From an uncultured Dorea sp. (GTDB lineage: Bacteria; Bacillota; Clostridia; Lachnospirales; Lachnospiraceae): a stretch of DNA of 58,228 nt. The notes below the pieces were generated by a model. The model saw only the letters and a list, made by a program, of their open reading frames with translations, was not told the origin of the DNA and searched no databases. Below, piece by piece: positions 43,604-52,100 of the stretch (position 1 is the first letter of the stretch; every line of letters starts with the position of its first letter). The stretch spans positions 1-58,228 of the forward strand of contig CAMSTW010000011.1 of the NCBI GenBank assembly GCA_947063855.1, given 5' to 3'. The position numbers and the translations under genes were made by a program.

Positions 43604-44284
43604 TTATGAACCTGACGGCATATAAGGTCTCAATATCCCCGCCACATTACTGATCGGCATCGTCTGAAGCCATACCTTGCCCGGTCCGCTGATTACCGTA
43701 TTAAAGAATCCTTCGCCTCCAAACAGCATATTCTTCACGCCCGGCACGCTCTTAATCTCCATCCGGCATCCGGCAGTCATCGCCGCAAGATGCCCGGTGT
43801 CAACTACAATCTGCTGCCCGTCCGTAAGCTCGTACTCCACCACATGACCGTCAAACTCTGCAAACACCGTGCCATAGCCGCTGATCTTCTGCATGATAAA
43901 TCCCTCGCCGCCAAACAGGCCCGAACTGACCTTCTTATTAAAGAATACAGACAGTTCCACTCCTGCCTCGCCTGCCAGGAACGCGCTCTTCTGGAAGATC
44001 ATCTCCTGCCCCGGGGCAATCTCGTATGCCTTGATGGAACCCGGGAAGCTTGACGCGAATGCAATCATCCCGCTGCCGCCCTGGGCCGTGTAGATGTTCT
44101 GGAACATCTTCTCACCGGAGAACATCCTTCCAAACGCCTTCCCGATACCTCCGTTCGTCGTCGTCTCCATCAGCATATTCGGCGACATCCATGACATACC
44201 GCCGCCTTCCGTAATCATCTTCTCACCGCCCTCAAGCTGGCAGACCACGACCGGAAGAGTTTCTCCTAGAATCTGATATTTCAT
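43604..44284 (-). CDS. AIM24 / TIGR00266 family protein
   Basis: 226 aa, all-beta. MKYQILGETLPVVVCQLEGG, MITEGGGMSWMSPNM and repeated GGEGF(I/F) turns (LFGGEGFIMQKISG, LFGGEGFFNTVISG) are typical of the AIM24/TIGR00266 family, whose function in bacteria is unknown. The start MKYQ is chosen with GGAGG 9 nt upstream. Single-gene unit with a terminator behind it. Confidence 0.9.
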   Translation of the reverse strand: MKYQILGETLPVVVCQLEGGEKMITEGGGMSWMSPNMLMETTTNGGIGKAFGRMFSGEKMFQNIYTAQGGSGMIAFASSFPGSIKAYEIAPGQEMIFQKSAFLAGEAGVELSVFFNKKVSSGLFGGEGFIMQKISGYGTVFAEFDGHVVEYELTDGQQIVVDTGHLAAMTAGCRMEIKSVPGVKNMLFGGEGFFNTVISGPGKVWLQTMPISNVAGILRPYMPSGS

Positions 44285-44341
44285 AATTATGTACCTCCGC
44301 AAGATCTTATGATTCTATCATAAACCCTTCTTTGGAATGTG

Positions 44342-45811
44342 TCAATTCTTAATTGATCGTTTCGTTCCCGCCGCACAGAACAGTACGAACCCCAGGAACA
44401 GTACCGCCGCCGCCATCCATCCGGCAAGCACCGCCGCCCCGCGTCCGGCAAACATATCATAATATCCTTTCAGGTAGATTACGATAATAATCAGCGGAAG
44501 CACGTAAGATATATATCCCTTAAGCCCGCGGGGGAAATGAAGCCCGTCCCCTGCATTGGCTTCGCTGAGGAAATTGTCCCATCCCCAGCCATTCTTCCGG
44601 GTACAGAACAGCACATACCCCAGACTCCCCAGGGGAAGCAGATTATTGGATACAATGAAGTCCTCAAGATCCATGATATTCGTCCCGGCGCCTAACGGCT
44701 CAAACCCGGCAAGGACATTGAATCCCAGCACACACGGCATACTTAGGATCACAAGCAGCACCACATTCACCAGAACGCTCTTCCTCCTGGACCAGCCAAG
44801 CAGATCGATGGCAAATGAGATAATATTCTCGAAGACCGCCACGATGGTTGTGAACGCGGCAAAGGTCAGAAACAGGAAGAACAACGCCGCCCATATCTGC
44901 CCGCCCGGCATCTGCGCAAATATATTGGGTATCGTAATAAAGATCAGGCTTGGACCCGCTCCCGGCTCGATACCGAACGCGAAACAGGATGGTATGATGA
45001 TGAATCCCGCCATCAGTGCAACGAAGGTATCCAGAGCCGTAATGCTGATTGCCTCGCCCGCAAGGCTTCTCTCCCGTCCGATATAGCTCCCGAAGATCAG
45101 CATCGCGCCGATTCCGATGGAAAGGGTAAAGAACGCCTGGCTCATGGCGCCGAAGATGACATTTCCGATTCCAATCTCTTTCATCCCCGCAAAATCCGGC
45201 ACCAGATAGAAGCGGATCCCTTCTCCTGCTCCCTTAAGAAATACGGAGTGGACCGCCAACACCACCATAATGACCAGAAGCGCTGACATCATGAGCTTGG
45301 ACACCCGCTCAATCCCCTTCTGGATTCCGAAATAGCAGACAGCAAAGCCCACGATACAGATCAGCGCCGTCCAGAATGTCATAACTGAAACATTTCCCAG
45401 CATATCCGTAAACCCTGCCGCCACCGTCTCTGATGACGCGCCCGCGAATTCGCCTTTTATGCTGCGGTAACAGTAATACATCATCCAGCCGCCTACCGTA
45501 GTATAGAACATCATAAGCAGGTAACATCCGATCACGCCGATCCACTTCGTCACATGCCAGCGGGTCCCGGCAGGCTCTAACTTCTCGAAACCTGCCGCCA
45601 CGCTTCGCCGGCTTCCTCTTCCCACCGCAAACTCGCAGATCATGACCGGTATCCCCATGATCAGGAGGAATACCAGATAGATGAGGATGAACGCCGCTCC
45701 TCCAAACTCCCCGCACATATACGGGAATTTCCACACATTCCCGATTCCTATGGCGCATCCGGCAGACACCAGGATGAATCCCAGACGCGACCCGAACTTT
45801 TCTCTTTTCAC
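44342..45811 (-). CDS. sodium-dependent amino-acid transporter (NSS family)
   Basis: 489 aa with about 11-12 transmembrane helices. SAGCAIGIGNVWKFPYMCGEF is the unwound helix 1 that binds sodium and substrate in LeuT-like proteins, and SLSIGIGAMLIFGSYI is helix 6. These proteins import amino acids with sodium. It begins 7 nt after porB, suggesting co-transcription with the oxidoreductase, so the imported amino acid may feed the 2-oxoacid used by Por. Confidence 0.9.
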   Translation of the reverse strand: MKREKFGSRLGFILVSAGCAIGIGNVWKFPYMCGEFGGAAFILIYLVFLLIMGIPVMICEFAVGRGSRRSVAAGFEKLEPAGTRWHVTKWIGVIGCYLLMMFYTTVGGWMMYYCYRSIKGEFAGASSETVAAGFTDMLGNVSVMTFWTALICIVGFAVCYFGIQKGIERVSKLMMSALLVIMVVLAVHSVFLKGAGEGIRFYLVPDFAGMKEIGIGNVIFGAMSQAFFTLSIGIGAMLIFGSYIGRERSLAGEAISITALDTFVALMAGFIIIPSCFAFGIEPGAGPSLIFITIPNIFAQMPGGQIWAALFFLFLTFAAFTTIVAVFENIISFAIDLLGWSRRKSVLVNVVLLVILSMPCVLGFNVLAGFEPLGAGTNIMDLEDFIVSNNLLPLGSLGYVLFCTRKNGWGWDNFLSEANAGDGLHFPRGLKGYISYVLPLIIIVIYLKGYYDMFAGRGAAVLAGWMAAAVLFLGFVLFCAAGTKRSIKN

Positions 45812-45818
45812 TCTGATT

Positions 45819-46754
45819 CTATCCTCTGGAACATCTGAACTTGAGTTCTTCCCATCTGCGGTCTACTTCCCTCTGGAATTCCTCGATCAGATATTCATTC
45901 CCTTTCTTGAATAAATGTTTGAATCTTCCCTGGGGTTTCAGGAAATCTTCAACCGGCAGCTTGTTCTTTGGCTCGTAGTTCAGGATCCACTTGCCTTCCA
46001 CTACCTCGAATAACGGCCAATAACAGGTCTCCACGCCCAGCTTGCAGATCTCCATGATATCCGGCGTATTGTATCTCCACCCTCTTGGACATGGCGCCAT
46101 GATATTCAGGAACGCGGCGCCCGGCGTATAGATTGCCTTCTCCGACTTCACATGAAGATCCTTGAAATTCCCGATAAATGTGGTCTGTGCCACGTAAGGG
46201 ATATCGTGGGCCGCTATAATCGCCGCCAGATCCTTGCGGTTCTGCGGTTTGCCGTTGCTAGCACTTCCCACCGGAGTCGTGGTCGTATCTGCATACATGG
46301 GAGTCGCGGAAGACCGCTGGATACCGGTATTCATATATGCCCCGTTATCATAGCATACATACACCATATCCGTGTTGCGCTCCATCGCGCCGGACAGCGA
46401 CTGGAAGCCGATATCGTAGGTTCCGCCGTCGCCGCCGAATGTGATGAACTTGTACGTCTCGTCTAATTTTCCTTTTCTTTTCAAAACTCTGTACGCACCT
46501 TCCACACCGCTTAAGGTCGCGCCTGCATTCTCAAACGCATTATGGATATAGCTGTCCTCCCACGCCGTGTACGGGTATGTAAATGTAGATACCTCCAGAC
46601 ACCCTGTAGCGTTGCCGATGACTGCCTTATCGCCCTCATGAAGGCCGCGCAGTACATTCCTTACCGCAATCGTCCCGCCGCAGCCCGCGCACATCCTGTG
46701 TCCCGGCGCAAGACGTTCCGGCTTGCTCATCGTCTCTTTGAAATTATAGCTCAT
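45819..46754 (-). CDS. porB: 2-oxoacid:ferredoxin oxidoreductase, beta subunit
   Basis: 311 aa thiamine-diphosphate subunit. The N-terminal CAGCGGTIAVRNVL (Cys pair for a [4Fe-4S] cluster), GNATGCLEVST and the ThDP motif GGDGGTYDIGFQSL ... NGAYMNTG are clear. Together with alpha, gamma and delta it oxidises pyruvate or another 2-oxoacid to the acyl-CoA and reduces ferredoxin. Overall similarity favours pyruvate, but valine-type enzymes look alike. Confidence 0.92.
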   Translation of the reverse strand: MSYNFKETMSKPERLAPGHRMCAGCGGTIAVRNVLRGLHEGDKAVIGNATGCLEVSTFTYPYTAWEDSYIHNAFENAGATLSGVEGAYRVLKRKGKLDETYKFITFGGDGGTYDIGFQSLSGAMERNTDMVYVCYDNGAYMNTGIQRSSATPMYADTTTTPVGSASNGKPQNRKDLAAIIAAHDIPYVAQTTFIGNFKDLHVKSEKAIYTPGAAFLNIMAPCPRGWRYNTPDIMEICKLGVETCYWPLFEVVEGKWILNYEPKNKLPVEDFLKPQGRFKHLFKKGNEYLIEEFQREVDRRWEELKFRCSRG

Positions 46755-46766
46755 CTTTTGTCCCCC

Positions 46767-47948
46767 CTATTCTCTGATTCCCAGATAACGGTATGTCTCT
46801 CCTGCATCGCCGTCTGCCGCTATCTGTTTCAGGACATCGAACACGCCTTCCATATCCTCAACACGTACGTCCCGTCCGCCCAGGCCGTAGATATAATTCA
46901 CCGCCAAGGCCTGCGACCTTGCCCTGTATAATGCCGACATCACATCCGCGCCCAACGGTCCGCCGTGATTCGTGTAACCTTCTGCGCGGTCCATGACGGC
47001 GACTGCCTTCACGCCGGTCAGGGCCTTTGCAACCGCCTCCGCCGGGAACGGGCGGTAGAGCCGGATCTTCAGCAGACCCACCTTCTCTCCCTGCTCCCTT
47101 AACTGATCCACGGCGTCCTTCGTCGTACCAGCCGCCGATCCGATCATCACAACCGCATACTCGGCGTCCTCCATGCGGTAGGCTTCGAACAGTCCGTACT
47201 TCCTGCCGGAGATCCCGGCGAATTCCTCCGCCACCTCAAGTACAACCTTCTCCACGTGCTTCATGCCTTCCGCCTGATTACGTTTTGCTTCCATATAATA
47301 GTCTGTGATGGAATAAGGACCCACTGCCATCGGACATTCCGGGTTCAGCAGATAATTCTCCGGTTCATATTCTCCTACGAATTCCTTAACCTCACCGTCT
47401 TCTAAAAGCTCCATGTTCTCGACCGCATGACTGGTGATAAACCCATCCTGGCAGATCATGACCGGCAGTCTCACATCCTTATGCTCGGAAATGCGGTATG
47501 CCTGTACCATGTTATCATAAGCTTCCTGATTGTTCTCCGCATAGATCTGGATCCACCCGGCGTCCCTTGCGCCCATACTGTCCGAATGGTCACAGTTAAT
47601 GTTGATCGGTCCTGACAATGCGCGGTTTACAAGCGCCAATGCAAGCGGCAGGCGGTTAGACGCCGCTATGTATAACTCTTCCCACATGTACGCAAGTCCG
47701 CAGGAGGACGTTGCAGTCAGGCTTCTGGCTCCCGCCGCCGACGCGCCGATGGCGGCGCTCATGGAGCTGTGCTCGCTCTCTACCGGAATAAATTCCGTAT
47801 CTACCTGTCCATTTGCCACAAAGGATGCAAAATACTGCGGAATCTCTGTGGACGGGGTAATCGGAAACGCCGGGAATACATCCGGGTTAATCTGTCTTAG
47901 CGCAATCGCGATTGCTTCATTTCCTGATAAACGGTCTCTCTTTGCCAT
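46767..47948 (-). CDS. porA: 2-oxoacid:ferredoxin oxidoreductase, alpha subunit
   Basis: 393 aa. SGNEAIAIALRQINPDVFPAF and PITPSTEIPQYFASF at the N terminus, ESEHSSMSAAIGASAAGAR, and CGLAYMWEELYIAA match the alpha (pyrimidine-binding and CoA-side) subunit of four-subunit enzymes. It lies between the delta and beta genes, 12 nt before porB and 6 nt after porD. Confidence 0.92.
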   Translation of the reverse strand: MAKRDRLSGNEAIAIALRQINPDVFPAFPITPSTEIPQYFASFVANGQVDTEFIPVESEHSSMSAAIGASAAGARSLTATSSCGLAYMWEELYIAASNRLPLALALVNRALSGPININCDHSDSMGARDAGWIQIYAENNQEAYDNMVQAYRISEHKDVRLPVMICQDGFITSHAVENMELLEDGEVKEFVGEYEPENYLLNPECPMAVGPYSITDYYMEAKRNQAEGMKHVEKVVLEVAEEFAGISGRKYGLFEAYRMEDAEYAVVMIGSAAGTTKDAVDQLREQGEKVGLLKIRLYRPFPAEAVAKALTGVKAVAVMDRAEGYTNHGGPLGADVMSALYRARSQALAVNYIYGLGGRDVRVEDMEGVFDVLKQIAADGDAGETYRYLGIRE

Positions 47949-47954
47949 CTTTAC

Positions 47955-48254
47955 TTACACCCCTTCCATCGTGATTGCACCGAACGGGCATGCTTTTACA
48001 CAGATGCCGCATCCCTTGCAGTGATCGTAGTCGAATCCGCCTCTCTTGCCGTCCTTCACCGGAATACAGCTGTCCGGGCAGACCGGCGTGCACAGCAGGC
48101 ACTGCCTGCATTTCTCTTCTGTGAATACCGGCTTGTCCGTAGACCACTCGCCGGTGTTAAATTCCTTCGACGTCCCTGCTCCGGCGATCACCATGCCTTC
48201 CGTCAGGTCCTTCCATGTCGCCTTTACGCCTAATCTCGTGATATCTGTTGCCAT
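47955..48254 (-). CDS. porD: 2-oxoacid:ferredoxin oxidoreductase, delta subunit (2[4Fe-4S])
   Basis: 99 aa ferredoxin-like subunit with CRQCLLCTPVCP and CKGCGICVKACP, two complete [4Fe-4S] motifs that pass electrons to external ferredoxin. Its start overlaps the porC stop by one nucleotide. Confidence 0.93.
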   Translation of the reverse strand: MATDITRLGVKATWKDLTEGMVIAGAGTSKEFNTGEWSTDKPVFTEEKCRQCLLCTPVCPDSCIPVKDGKRGGFDYDHCKGCGICVKACPFGAITMEGV

Positions 48255-48826
48255 TACCGCACCTCCTCAAGCGCCATCTTAAGCGCCGCCATATTGCCGT
48301 CGATTACCTCCGGTTTGCTGGCGAACTTATGTGAAAATGATGCGCGCATCTCTCTTAAGAATGTCTCTTCATCCATAATCCCCGCCACCTTCACGATTGC
48401 GGCAAGAAGCGGCGTATTAGGAAAATATCTTCCCATCGTCGCCATGGACACCTTATGGGCGTCTATGGTACAGACCTTCCCTTCATAGCCCTTCAGGTGC
48501 GGGATAATCTCTTCCCTGGGGCGTGCCGTGTTGATAAGGATCGCGCCCTCTTTCTTGAGGCCGCTGGTTACATCGACAGCCTCCAGCAGTGATTCATCCA
48601 CAACAACCACATACTGCGGATCGTAGATGTTGGAATGTACGCGGATCTGTGTGTCGCTGATCCGGTTATAAGCTGTAATCGGCGCGCCCATACGTTCCGG
48701 TCCGTACTCCGGGAAGCCCTGGACGTATTTTCCTGTCTGAAACGCTACGTCCGCAAGGAGCAGCGCGGCAGTCTTGGCACCCTGGCCGCCGCGGCCGTGC
48801 CATCTGATCTCTGTAAGGTTACTCAT
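48254..48826 (-). CDS. porC: 2-oxoacid:ferredoxin oxidoreductase, gamma subunit
   Basis: 190 aa. EIRWHGRGGQGAKTAALLLAD at the N terminus is the signature of the gamma subunit; YGPERMGAPITAYNRI follows. First gene of the porCDAB-NSS unit, preceded by a ~210-nt leader. Confidence 0.93.
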   Translation of the reverse strand: MSNLTEIRWHGRGGQGAKTAALLLADVAFQTGKYVQGFPEYGPERMGAPITAYNRISDTQIRVHSNIYDPQYVVVVDESLLEAVDVTSGLKKEGAILINTARPREEIIPHLKGYEGKVCTIDAHKVSMATMGRYFPNTPLLAAIVKVAGIMDEETFLREMRASFSHKFASKPEVIDGNMAALKMALEEVR

Positions 48827-48836
48827 CTTCCTTCTT

Positions 48837-49074
48837 CCTTTCCTGAGTATTCTGTCTTCTATCGTTCTGTTTACGGCATCACTTAGATTGAGGCAGGCCG
48901 GTACTCCATCCGGTCAGCGCCCGAACTTCTGAACTGCCAGGATGGAATACTGACAGCATGGCCTGCTGCTCATCAAGGAACTGTTCAGAAAAATCCTGTC
49001 GGCATATAATTACCGAGCGGACTCTGTTTTATACTCATACCCCCTATTGTACTTGAAGATTCCTCTTATGTCTA
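48837..49074 (-). promoter_or_regulatory. promoter and folded leader of the por operon
   Basis: Minus strand TAGACA (49069-49074), 17-bp spacer, TACAAT (49046-49051). The following ~210 nt contain paired segments (TTCTGAAC with GTTCAGAA; CAGCAGGCCATGCTG). I do not find a T-box or a riboswitch I know. A 14-bp motif at 48904-48917 also occurs at 27909-27922. Confidence 0.4.
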
Positions 49075-49100
49075 CAATGAATTTATTCCATTTCACATTT

Positions 49101-52100
49101 TTATCTGCGTTTCCTCTTCCTTATGCTCTGCACCGCCTGGGCTCCGCCCGCAAGGAGCAGAAGAAGATAAACGGATACCGCTCCTCCGTCTGCATCTCCG
49201 GTATTTACTGCCTTCGAAGGCTTCCCGGGCGCCGGTTTGCTTACAAGCCTTACCGTCTGCCCTTCATCCGCCAGATCTTCATGGACTGCCGCTTCTTCCC
49301 CGCTCTCATTGATATAGAGCTTCTCGAAGACCACCAGTTCCCGCTCTTCCATCCCGCTCCCCGGGAAGGTAAAGCTGACGTCAACATTTCCCGAAGACTC
49401 CTTTGCCGTAAACACATGCTCGGCGATTACAGGCCCGTCTTTTGCCGTAAGCGGTTCTGCACTGGTTCTGTCCATAACCGTACCTTTAATCCGGTACTCC
49501 ATGCCTGGAATCAGATTCTGATATTCTATCCGGTCTGTAATGGTTACTGTATCCCCGATTACGATCTCCTTATCACCGTCTGCTTTATCAGACGCCGTAG
49601 TCTTAATCGCCGGAAAATAAATGCTCTGCTTCGTATCTTCGATATCCTCATGCTCTGCCACCGGCTTCCCCTCGTATTCAAGAGACTCAAACACCACCGC
49701 CGTCTTTCCCGCAAGAGAAGCTCCGCTCAAGGAAAATACCATCTCAAGCTCCCCTTTCGCCTTTTCTGCCGTAAATGTCTGCTCTGAACGGACGGATTCT
49801 CCATCATCATCCTTCATTGGTTCTCCTGTCTCCCGATCCATCAGAACTCCTTTCAGGGTATATTCATATCCGGGCACAAGATTCGAGTAGGATACGGTAT
49901 CTGTAAGGCTGACTGCTTCGTCTGCCATGGACTGGTGCGTCTTTGTCCCGTCATCCAGCGCTGTCGTGCGGATTTCCGGAATATGGATGGTCTGGTCCTC
50001 ATCCTCTATATCCTGATGCACAGCCGCTTTCACCTCCCTGAACCACGACTTCTTCATGAACAGCTCTTCGAATACAACAAAGGTATGATTCTCCAATTCC
50101 TTCCCCGGGAACCGGAAGGTTAATTCTGTCTCGCCGTCCGCTTTCTCCGGTACAAAGGATGCATCCGCATGAATCTCCTTCCCGTCTGCATCCAGAGCAG
50201 GTTCTTTCGTCTCCTTGTCCATCAGCGTTCCCTCCAGATGATATTCTCTGTCCGGAATCAGATGACGGTAAGATACCGTATCGATTACCGTAATCTCCTC
50301 TGACGCCAGAGTCAGATTGATCCCGGTCTCCTTGTCCACCGCCTGCGTATGGATCTCGGGGAATCGCACTGTCTGGGCTTCGTCCCTGATATCTGCATGG
50401 ACTGCAACGCTCTTCTTCTCAGTAAACAGCTCCTCGAATGCAACCACGGTCTTTCCTGCAAGAAGGCTAGCGTCAAATTCAAACACAACAGTCACATCAC
50501 CTTTGGCGCTCTTAGGCGTGAACGACTTCTCTGCCGTAATCTCCTTTCCTTTGGAATCCGTCAGCGGCATACCGTCGGACTGATCCATCAGCGTTCCTGT
50601 TACCGTATACTTCTTGCCCGGAATCAGGTTCTCATAATGTACCACATCTTCAATCGCCGCCTTATCTTCTGCAAATGAAATCTTCTCGCCTGTCTTCTGG
50701 TCCCCGGCAGTCGTAGCGATAGACGGGAAATATACGGTCTGCCCCTCATCCCCAATCACCTTATGCTCTGCAATGGATTTCCCCTGCCAGAACAATTCTT
50801 CATAGACAACCAGCGTCTTCCCTGCAAGGCCGCTTCCATTGAACCGGAATACAACTTCTGCAGTTCCGTCACTCTTTTCAGGTGTAAATGCAGTCTGTGC
50901 AGCAAGTTGATTCCCGCCTGCATCCACTGCCGGCTTCTTCGTCCTCAGGTCCATCAGAACACCTTTCAGCACATACTCCCTTCCCGGCACAAGGTTCTCA
51001 TAGTTCACCTCATCCACAAGGGTTACGTCACTGTCCGCCCGGGAGATGTGCGCCCCTGTATCACTGTCATGTACCCTGGTTCCTATCTTCGGAATATAGA
51101 TGGTCTGCGGTTCATCTGTAATGTCATGGTGCACCGCATATTCCCGGTTATCCCTGCTAAGCGTTTCGAACGCCACCAGCGTCTTTCCCGCAAGACTTCT
51201 TCCGGGAAACCGGAAGACGACCTCAACCGTACCGCTCGCTGTCTCTGGGGTGAACGACGTCTCAGCCTCGATCCTGCTGCCGTTATCTGTAAGAACCGCC
51301 CGTCCGGTCTCCTTGTCCATCAGAACCCCAGTCATCTTATACTTGCGTCCGGCGCGAAGATTCTCATAGGATACTGTATCTACGATGGTTATCTCTTCAT
51401 CCGCTTTGGATATCTCACAGCCTGTCTCTCTGTCCGAAGCCTGCGTACCGATTGCAGGAAAATGTATGGTCTGGCCGGCATCATTGATATCCGCATGCTC
51501 TGCCAGTTTCGCACCGCCAAGATACAATTCCTCATACACCACAATGTCTGTTCCGGCAAGCGCAGACGCGTCAAAGAAGAATTCCACCTCTACTTCCCCG
51601 TTCGAATCCCTGGGGATAAATTCTTCCGTCGCCGTAACCGGATTCCCGGCCCCATCTGTCACTGCACGTCCCGTTGCCCGGTTCATGATAGTCCCCGTCA
51701 CACGATACTCCTTATTCTTCTGCAGCCCCATATAGGAAACGGTATCAATGACCGTTACATCCTCACTGGCCGATGCATAGTGTGTACCCGTTGCCTCATC
51801 CTTCGCCGTTGTCTGAATCGCGATATCTGCATTCTCCACATTTCCAAGATTCACGATGTAATCCGCTCTTGTAATCGTGATCTTGCCGGAATAGAGGAAC
51901 TTCCCTTCATTCGCGGCACATTTCTGCTCCTCAACCGTATAGGTGTCATAGGGCAGAGCGCCGGCTTTGTCATCCACCGCGACACTGTTCCCGTCCTCGT
52001 TAAGGCCGAACCACAGCCCGTCTCCTGCCTTCCCGCCGTTGGTCTGGTAGCTGTGAGGCGCATACGCCGTATTCGAAGAATAATGTCCGTTCTCATCCGT

